The translations under genes and the position numbers were made by a program. Shown piece by piece: positions 53,037 through 61,500 of a DNA stretch of 64,000 bases; the first letter of the stretch is position 1; each line of letters begins with the position of its first letter. Below the pieces are notes generated by a model, which was given only the letters and a program-made list of their open reading frames with translations, did no database searches and was not told the DNA's origin. Where the stretch lies: positions 3,472,501-3,536,500 of the forward strand of contig NC_087385.1 of NCBI RefSeq assembly GCF_963675165.1, written 5' to 3'. Source of the stretch: Halichondria panicea (taxonomy: Eukaryota; Porifera; Demospongiae; Suberitida; Halichondriidae).

Positions 53037-56000
53037 ATGGCTTCATCTGCCTCTTCAAAGGACGATCGTATATTGAATGTAATATTTAATCCAGATGAAC
53101 CAATTCTAGGACTGGAGGTAAGTCTTGTATAAAAAAGAAGACCCAGAAAATTATTTGGTTGGTCTAGTTGACACTGTCGTACTCACTCTACTCTCGAACT
53201 CAAACTCACTCACATGTAGACGCCTGATTAGGTACCATATACATATACGTATTGAGAGTCTACAGTTTTATTAAAATTTTATGCCACAGTATCATCCCTT
53301 GATATATATAAACCCTTGGTATCATTTAATACTTAATTTGGATACGCATTTTTTTCACAGCTAGAAAGTGATGCTGGTGTTGGTGATTGTGTGTGTACGG
53401 GTGGGTTGAGCAGTGAGGAGGTGAAGCATGCCCAACTCCTAGAGCTGCAGGCAGTGAAGGTGGCAGAGGGTGGCAATCTAGTTAATGCACTTGAACTACT
53501 CAACAACGCTGTCACAGAGGTGCCTGGCTATGCCTCCGTCTACAACAACAGGGCTCAGGTATACAAGTGGTCTGGTACATCTTCGTGCGTATTATAAAGG
53601 TTCGAGTAGAATTTAGTTGCGAACAACTTTACCACGCCTAGCGCCTTCAATCTTTGCACATTATTAATTTTTGCATTTTCTAATTAAAGAACAAAATGTT
53701 CATGGAATAGTTTTCATGTAGAATTGCTAACCCACGTAAACAGTGAACATTAAGCCCCTCAAAAATTGTGCGCTATATTTGCTCGTGGTCTTGACTTGAA
53801 AGGACCCCGAGACTTAAATCCTTGTCCAGCATTTCATACTCCCTCTTCATGTCCTCAGACCTGTTTGAACTGCTTACTACTGAGCACTGTACTGAGCACT
53901 GTACTGTATACGTATAGCAGAAAATTTTCGTGAGGTGCAAAATTTCGCGTTCGAGGGAAACAGAAAATGCAAAAATTAAAAATGGGATAAACTCCCACGC
54001 ACCGATATTTCACATGCAAAGCTATTAGTGGGTGTGGTTTCCTTGCATTGAACCGCGACTATTAGAACCCACAGAAATTTCTGCTAAGGGCTCTGGAGCC
54101 AAATAGCGAAAATTTGCACCTGCAAAAATTCCCACTATACGGTAACTAATCTGAAGTACAGGGTATAACATAAATGCCACAATTGTATACAAATGTACTA
54201 TTGAACCTTTATAAAGATATCTAAATACCATTCTACTGTTAATAACGCATGCTGCTGTAAAAGTACAGTGCTATTGCTCATTGCTGGATAAAGTAAGAGG
54301 AACGGAAACATGCTATACATTCGCGTTAGATTTTGTTTGGTTTGTTACAATAATTGTGCTAATTAAAGTATCTATAGGGAAAATCTACAAAATCTATACA
54401 CCAATGACCATAGGCTTTCTCCTCATACTAAATATAACAATCAGTGTGATGATATAGGAACAAAACTCTGTTTTCAGAACTCAAAGAGAAAACTCCTTGT
54501 TAGTAGCTAGAAGTCTGTAGGTAGTCTGCGATGGTTCAGCATAGTGTTAATTTACTAAGCTCAACTAGCCTCTAAAATCATGATATGACGCTACACGTAC
54601 AATTGATATAGCATCACGTGGTGCATTTCCAATCTCTTTCTTTCTTCTATCTATGGTTCTATCTATGGTGTGTACATAATTACGATAAATTTACATTCAG
54701 GTATATCGTCTGCTGAACCAGGTGGACCTAGCTCTGACAGACTTAGATGAGGCCATTCGTCTCTCCAATGGTCAAGGGAAGGTAGCAGAGCAAGCATTCA
54801 CCCAGAGAGGCCTCATTAGGAGATTGAGGGGGGAAGATGAGGGGGCTTTAGCTGACTTTAAGTGTGCTGCCAATCTTGGCAGTCGATTTGCCAGGAAACA
54901 GGTAGGTCTATATAATTACCAAGCGGAAAGCGAGGCGAATAATCGTTCTACCTGATTCTGTAAATATATGTCTGTAACGGATGTGAGTTGGGCTCCCCTG
55001 TGGGAGCTTTGAGGCAATAAAGAAGCAAACGATTCACTTGCCTAGATGGGCGTGGCCATCTCGTACTGCAACTCTGCAAGCCACTGTGCAATTTTCTCTG
55101 CTCTTAGGCTTTTAACTGTCTCTAGCTCTCAGAGTAATAGTTAGGAGACAGCAAGCAGATCAGCAGAGGTCAGCTCGTATTATATTGTAGGTATCACAAT
55201 CTTATTGTAAGTAGATCTATACTGAAATAGTGTCAACTCTAGTATGTATTCCTGACACTTTAGTGTAGTTCCTACAGATGATATAAAAGAGAAAGTGATA
55301 ATTATATAAGCTCACAACAACGTTGCCAATCCCTCTCTTCAATCTATGCTAATGCTATACACACAATACGTCCAGATCCTATTAATCGGCCAGTTATTTT
55401 CTCTTCATTTTTGTACCCCTTTCATTTAGCTATTAATTATTATTTAGCAACATAAACAAATCAGAACTTCCCGCGAGGCGCCTGCGTATAATTATATACA
55501 TACATGTACATGTATAGTATCGCGAGCATAACTTTTCCGGGCCGTCTGGTCACTATTGCATGTTGGCAGTGCCAATTAGATTTGACTACGTGTTTAGTGG
55601 GCGGTAACATTCTGTAATTTTCCCAATTATAGCATGAAATGAACGTGAAACGAAGGATAATATTTAATCTACAGTGTTGCACCATATCTGGCTGCGAAGG
55701 AACTCGGTTACAAAGAGCTCAGACCCAAGCTAGCTGCAAATGAAGTTTACATGTGGCTTTAGTTAATTAACGAATATCTTGCACGTGACTACATTCCTTA
55801 GTGGCCACGGAATCATTGCAATAGTGACCAGACACCCCTCCCCCCCCCCCCCAACGTCTGCTCGCGAGACTAGATATTATATACATGTACGTGTACATTA
55901 AGAAGTTGCTGAAAACCTAACGAAGCTACTGCATGCATCAAGAGTCATTAGGAAGAGTACGTAACTCCAATTGACTGTACACAAAAAGTATTCCTCCAGA

Positions 56001-57083
56001 CCTACGTCACTGATACTAGCTGTTGTAACCGCAACTAGCAGGAAAGGCAATGAATAAAATTAGTACCGTCAGGAGCCCATAAAGAGAAGGAGCGTCGGGG
56101 ATCACATCTCGTAATTGCCGGTGAAACCGCACTTCCTTGTTTGGAAGTGACTAAGTGCTTACAAACCGCAGCCCTGCATTGCGTATAACACGTGTAGGGA
56201 TTCAACCACTTAAGTGACTCTGCATATATGGAAATGCGGTCATAACCACTTACGAGATGTGATCCCCGTAGTCAGCCGCTCCTTTTCTTTATGGGCTCCT
56301 GGTACCGTATATCTTATCGGACACTTCTAATTACCCCGGACACTCTTTTGGGAAATTTTCGTTGTTCTAAGTAATACAACGGACACTCCAGTAATTTAAT
56401 ATTACATTTGTTCTAAATATCCGGACAAAATAATACCTTGAAAAGTTGAGTTACCATTCATAGACGGCAAGTAAGACTTAGAGTGCTGCAGTTAGATAGC
56501 TGCAGTTAGATAGCTTTGAGTAGCAAGTTTTAGATAGCTAGTGCAACTATTCAGTCGTACCCTGTTCTATTAAACTTAGCTAGCTCGCATGCAGCTGCTT
56601 GCTTGTTCTAATTATTCCGGACACTTCGCTTGCTCTATTCCAATTATACCCAGACAATTTCCAAAATAATTATTTTTTGCTGTCCGATAAATTAGAAGAT
56701 ATACGGTAACAGACGGTAACTCATTGCCTTTCCTACTGGCAGTTGTAAATCAGTGATAATTATCACTATGTTATTCATTGCAAATTCAGTTTATACAACA
56801 GCATGTGGTTGTGACGTAGGTTGGAAGAAACGCCCACTACGGTTTTAAGTGGAGTTGCGTACTCTTCCTAATGAACTCTTGTATGCATGCATGTATATCA
56901 TTTTTATCCCATGTCAATAAAATATGAATTTGTGTGGTCAGTGCCATAATTGAAAATTTATATGTTTCGATATTAATCACTGTCATTATGCTTGTGCAGG
57001 TTGTGACGATGAATCCGTATGCTGCACTCTGCTCGAAAATGCTCTCACAAGCTATAAATAAACTGAAAACTGGTGATAATTAA
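53037..57083 (+). CDS. TTC36: Tetratricopeptide repeat protein 36
   Basis: Exons 53037-53117, 53361-53558, 54701-54901, 57000-57083; all introns phase 0; 187 residues, matching the vertebrate length. Exon 1 gives DRILNVIFNPDEPILGLE, the family start; exon 2 and 3 give the TPR helices (ELQAVKVAEGGNLVNALELL, VPGYASVYNNRAQ, VDLALTDLDEAIRLSNGQGK, AFTQRGLIRRLRGEDEGAL); exon 4 gives the conserved tail NPYAALCSKMLSQAIN. TPR proteins bind partner peptides; vertebrate TTC36 has been linked to chaperone binding and tyrosine metabolism, which I cannot test here. An AATAAA lies inside the last exon at 57057-57062, 19 nt before the stop. The last intron is a 2.1 kb nest of mobile elements. Confidence 0.94.
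53596..53775. mobile_element. Decayed type B fold-back element
   Basis: CCACGCCTAGCGCCTTCAATC, TTTGCACATTATTAATTTTTGC, TTCTAATTAAAGAACAAAATG and AAAAATTGTGCGCTATA match 30115-30345. Both tips are decayed. In intron 2 of TTC36. Confidence 0.6.
53906..54144. mobile_element. MITE, TACCGTATAG group, type D
   Basis: Right end AAAATTCCCACTATACGGTA; left end GTATACGTATAGCAGAAAAT. Interior GGGTGTGGTTTCC and GAACCGCGACTATTAG match 24574-24815 in inverse orientation. In intron 2 of TTC36. Confidence 0.72.
56068..56305. mobile_element. Hairpin element inside the nest
   Basis: Arms of about 45 bp: AGGAGCCCATAAAGAGAAGG...GGGGATCACATCTCGTAA and TTACGAGATGTGATCCCC...TTCTTTATGGGCTCCT. Small differences between the arms. 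Confidence 0.78.
56303..56708. mobile_element. TACCGTATATCTTCTAATT-family MITE, forward copy
   Basis: Left TACCGTATATCTTATCGGAC, right TAAATTAGAAGATATACGGTA. Interior TTGTTCTAAGTAATACAACGG and the GTGCAACTATTCAGTCGTACC block are close to the inverted copy at 57453-57942. Confidence 0.82.
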
Positions 57084-57114
57084 TTATGATCGTCATTAAT
57101 ATTATGGGTGTCAG

Positions 57115-57433
57115 GAAATTGATCAAGCAGAAGAAATGCTGATTCAGCACAGTAATGGTCTCGGGCCACGCCCTCCGCAACAATTAGCTAAGACTAGATT
57201 CCAGCCCTATCCGGTCCTAGATCCTAGATCCTCTACTGTACCCAAGGCCCAGAGCAAAAAACCTGTTGACCAGGCCGGAGACAGATAATCTGCTGGACCA
57301 CTTCACCATGTACCAGGAGCCAATCGTACATGCACTGGACAGTGCTAGCACTAGCCAAGGCGCTCTTACGCCACCCACTGCCAGTGGCACTGGTCCTGGT
57401 CCTAAGCATCTTCTGTGTTCTCCCGATGCTCTA
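57115..57433 (+). pseudogene. Candidate exon with an apparent frame break, unknown protein
   Basis: After an acceptor-like GTGTCAG the frame reads EIDQAEEMLIQ...PRPPQQLAKTRFQPYPVLD and then SSTVPKAQSKKPVD to a stop at 57286. From about 57240 another frame carries on with ETDNLLDHFTMYQEP...ALDSASTSQGALTPPTASG up to a clean donor GCTCTA|GTAAGT at 57434. The switch sits near GAGCAAAAAACC, a six-A run where a one-base change would join the two. It could be an alternative last exon of TTC36 (phase 0 fits), a decayed exon, or an assembly error. I do not recognise the protein. Confidence 0.35.
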
Positions 57434-57452
57434 GTAAGTACTAGACTAGTAC

Positions 57453-57942
57453 ATACCGTAGTTGATGTAATTACAGCGCCAGCAAAAGATAATTATTTTT
57501 GCGAGACTATACATGAATTTATATGGATATGGTGGTATATGACCAACAATTTCGAATTTCGTTTAATTAGACTGGCGCTTGTAATTAATCGGACAGCAAA
57601 AATAATTATTTTGGAAATTGTCCGGGTACAGATTTTTATAGAGCACGAAGTGTCCGGAATAATTAGAACAAGCAAGCAGCTGCCGAGCTAGCTAAGTTTA
57701 ATAGAACAGGGTACGACTGAATAGTTGCACTAGCTATCTAAAACTAGCTACTCAAAGCTATCTAACTGCAGCACTCTAAGTCTAAGTTACTTGTCGTCTA
57801 TGAATGGTAACTCAACTTTTCAAGGTATTTAGAACAAAATTAATGTAGTACTGGAGTGTCCGTTGTATTAGAACAACGAAAATTGCCCAAAAGAGTGTCT
57901 GGGGTGATTAGAAGTGTCCGATAAATTAGAAGATATACGGTA
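57453..57942. mobile_element. TACCGTATATCTTCTAATT-family MITE, inverted copy, with insertion
   Basis: Right end AGTGTCCGATAAATTAGAAG...ATACGGTA; left end TACCGTAGTTGATGTAATTA. An element with AATTACAGCGCCAG / CTGGCGCTTGTAATT ends (57463-57587) sits inside the left end. Interior is the inverse of 56303-56708. Confidence 0.75.
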
Positions 57943-57957
57943 CTAGACTACCGTACT

Positions 57958-58275
57958 TCTTCTAAATAAGGCGCCTCTTTTTAATAATTACGATATGAGC
58001 AAGGGCCATAATTAGAGACAGAAAAATTAGATTTGGTCCAGGGAGGCACGTATTTAGAAGGGCGCCTTATAAATAGAGGTTATTTGAACAATCTTGGTAT
58101 CCTCGATTCCAGGCCGTGTCTCATCATCCTCAAGCTTTCTGAAAAAAGATGTGATGTTGGCCTCCATTTACAACGCGCCACCAAAAATAATCTCTCTAGC
58201 CACGTGGAGCTCTATATGGAGACTTTAAAATTACTTTTCAGTCTGGGTGGCGCCTTATTTAGAAGTACGATAGTA
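57958..58275. mobile_element. Element with AAATAAGGCGCC ends
   Basis: Left CCGTACTTCTTCTAAATAAGG CGCC, right GGCGCCTTATTTAGAAGTACG. Interior AT-rich with one chance open frame of 88 codons. Confidence 0.7.
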
Positions 58276-58590
58276 CATGTACGTTTAAGCCACTATTAAA
58301 GTGTTGTGCCAGCATTGAATGTGCAATGATGTGGTACGTACATTGTAGGTCTATCCTGGCCTAACCAGTATAGCCTAATGACCAGTATAGGCTGACAAAA
58401 TAGTGGACAAAGCCGCCCCCCCTAGCTCCCCTCAATATTATCAGAAGCATATGAGAGATGGAGCGCCTTACTACATGGATTCTGTATCGTCCTGCTATGT
58501 ACAAGTTCTGATCAGCCGCATATGTACACTAGCACATTACAAACAAGGAAATCTAGTTAGACGATAGTGAGTATGCATAGTACATGTAAG

Positions 58591-61500
58591 ATGCTCCATT
58601 TCCTCATGCATGTGCTCCTGATATTATCTAGCAATGCATTGCAAGTAGATGTCAGGTAGGCACTTTGAATCTCTGCATACATTCAATTTCTTCATACAGG
58701 GGTGTGCTGGTGCAGAAGACTACCTATCTGATGACGAGGATAGCAACGACCATCCCAATAATACTGCAGCTGCCTATGTCACTACTACCAAGATGTGGCG
58801 TCGTAAAACTGCCCTGAGGGTGTACTTCATGGACGAGCAGATCCTCAATAGTTGGAGTGTAGATCGGGCAACAATGAATGTTGACAACATCCTTGGCTGG
58901 GCAGCGGAGTGGAATACACAGCTTGCGCCTAACATACCAAAGTTCATCAAGGAAGATGTGATCGAGATGTCTGACATCAGGGTCTCTTTTGGAAGTAAGC
59001 ACACTACCATCATGCAGGGACTCAATTAGAGTTCATGGAACCTGCCTAGATTCCTTTTTTGTGTACCTAGCCTTGACCCCCCTTCTGCCTAAGCAATGCT
59101 CTAATTGTATATCTTCGCCTCATTCAAGGTGTCACCTGACTACATCTATAATTATGTCAAGAAGAGTTGTACTGCCTTTTTGTCTTAATGTCTTAATTGT
59201 CTTACTCAGGAGGTGCAGGTTGCTGGTCGAAGGTGGGGACTGATGCCAAGAATGTGCCTGGAACAGCTCCTACAATGAACCTCACTCTGAAGAACTTCCC
59301 ACCCGATTTTCAACGCTACCTAGTCATCCATGAGTTTGGGCATGTTCTTGGCTTGCAGCACGAGCATCAACGCTCAGACTTCTGGATAGCAGGCTCTAAG
59401 TATCTTGATGTCAAGAAAATGGAGAGAGACCATCGAATGAAGTTTACTGATTTTGTGGTTGATATCTTACAGCTTTCGTACAAAGGTGACATGTCCACAT
59501 ATGATCCTGACAGCATCATGCATTACTGGTAGGTTTTACCTTGGTGTTACTAAGGTACATACATCATACCCATGTACTGCATCATCTAGTTTTATGAACA
59601 TAATGGTATATACACTGTACTTAATGTGTACCTAGGTTTGATGTACGTTGGCTCAAGGACAAGTATGAAAAGTATCAGAATCGATCTCATGTTCAGCAGT
59701 GCAAAAAGTTGACTGAAAAGCAACGGAAATTCCTTCTAGGGATTCACAGTAATAATGGCTCCAGCTTTTCCCAGCGTCCTTCCCAGACTGATCTCTTATT
59801 TTTGCAGAAGTGCTACAGTGAGTCAAGTGCTAACTGCAGCTTCTAATAATCATTATAGAACCGCGTACTGCATGGTGATTGAATGTACTAATTAAAGCAC
59901 ATGCTCCTATGTAGGTAGCCGGGACTTTCCAGATAATGACTCAGGTTCATTTCGGCCATCTTTGCAGGGGCCTACCAGTTCTCAAACACCGAAAGGTTAG
60001 TTGTAAATTCTCGTAGCAACGTACTTCAAATAGTCAGAGGTCAAGTGATATGTGTGCGGGCAGAGGAGGTAGGACACGCCACACGTCATTAGTTATCGTA
60101 TAGAATGCAATTAAATTATGACCTTTAACCTTTATTGGGGGCGTAGACGCGTGGCACTCATGCACTGTCAAGTTGCTTCAAATAATTATTGTGGCAGACT
60201 GCAATTGTTCTGAGTCAAGCTCTATATACAGTAGACTCTCACTAATCTAGCTGGCTCTCTGTAGTCAGTCGTTTCGTTTGGCATAAATCGCTATCTTTAG
60301 CTTGATCAGTACGTACTGCACAAAACTCGCCTTGAAATGTAGCCAACTCGCTATTATTTCTGGCTGTCCCAAAAACTATGTTTTTAATGTACTTTATTAC
60401 GGCTAGATATGACATTTTGGGTGTGGTTTGGCAGATAAAATTGGGTTACACTTAAATAGAGAGTAAAATTTCATTATCCTCGAGACAAAACTGCAAAATT
60501 AGTCATTAGATTCGAGGTAGGATCGCTTTTTAGCCGCGCCAATTTTCTGAAATGCAGCTACCTTGCTACGGCCAAGCTGCACTGTCTCAAGGGTGACCGG
60601 ATTAACGAGAGCCTACTGTAATTGGCAATCAATTACATAACACTTGCATGCTGTGATTATGAGTCAGCAATTTTCAATATGATAAGGTCAAAGTTGAACT
60701 AATAATCAGAAAATGGGCGTGTCTCTTGTGTGCGCGTGCGCATTACAGTTGTTACCATATAGAGAAGGGTATTCTTATCTTATGCATATATATGTGTAGA
60801 CGTCCACGTAGTTTATCCATGGCATACCATATAGCGTGTATATTTCGAGGGTATAACATTTTCACGGTTTTCGCTGATTAAGCATTGTATCGCGAATATT
60901 TATACACACGAATTTAATATCGCATGCATGCATGCTGTAGAAAGGCTGCTATTCTGCGAAAACCTTTAGTCCTTCCACGAAAGTTTATACCCTCAAAATA
61001 TACCCCGCTATACAGTATTCAGTTTTCTGGCCTGCCTTTGGGACCAAGGTGTGTGGATAGTTAGTGATCTTGCAATTGCTTCCTAGCTTTTTTATGCCGA
61101 GTTCTCTGTAACTGTACTTATTCACTTGCTCAGCAATAATCACAGTACCCAAGTGTTATAGTAACCAATTAAGTGCAATTGCTCCAAAGCTGCTCCGCGC
61201 CTGTTGTACCTCCCCTAGGGATTTTTTTTTTCTTGTACACGCATGCCCTTTTGGGATTTAGCCAATCTGTAACACTGATCATCTTTTCCTACAGATTGCA
61301 CTGAATGCTCTCCCGATCAGATTCAGCATATCCAGCTGGTGAGGAAGCAGCTGAAGTACGTACATAAGATTCGAAACATTGACAAGGACTCTGTTAATAC
61401 AGTCTCACAAGGAGCCCTCTTAGACTACATCGAAAATTACACCAAAGGTTGTAGCCCAGACTTCAATCACTTGAAATCACACCTTGAGAGCCTTCAGCTA

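Larger units (their letters stand above)
55926..56893. mobile_element. Outer element of a nested set
   Basis: TGCATGCATCAAGAGTCATTA...GAGTACGTAACTCC (about 55932-55973) is mirrored by GGAGTTGCGTACTC...TAATGAACTCTTGTATGCATGCA (about 56850-56892). Two other elements sit between the arms, so this one is oldest. Confidence 0.7.
54902..56999 (+). other. Intron 3 of TTC36, a nest of mobile elements
   Basis: Contains an element at 55475-55900 (GGTCACTATTGCA / TGCAATAGTGACC, flanked by CGCGAG words), then an outer element at 55926-56893 (AGGAAGAGTACGTAACTCCA / TGGAGTTGCGTACTCTTCCT) that encloses a hairpin element at 56068-56305 and a TACCGTATATCTTCTAATT-family MITE at 56303-56708. No coding content. 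Confidence 0.75.
57084..58590. other. Gap between TTC36 and the metalloprotease-lipase gene
   Basis: Holds a candidate exon of unknown origin (57115-57433), an inverted TACCGTATATCTTCTAATT-family MITE with its own insertion (57453-57942), an element with CCGTACTTCTTCTAAATAAGG / CCTTATTTAGAAGTACG ends (57958-58275), and about 300 bp before the next gene's first exon with no recognised feature. Confidence 0.6.
59996..61294 (+). other. Intron 5 of the fusion gene
   Basis: 1.3 kb separating the metalloprotease part from the lipase part. Holds a TACAGTAGACTCTCG-type MITE (60227-60620) and a type C fold-back element (60825-61017). No alternative exon or promoter-like start was found between the two halves. 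Confidence 0.65.

Noticed and set aside
58649..58699. Alternative start at 58649 for the fusion protein
   Set aside because: Possible, but it gives no signal peptide, whereas the spliced start at 58591 does, with an in-phase junction. Kept as an alternative in the gene entry.
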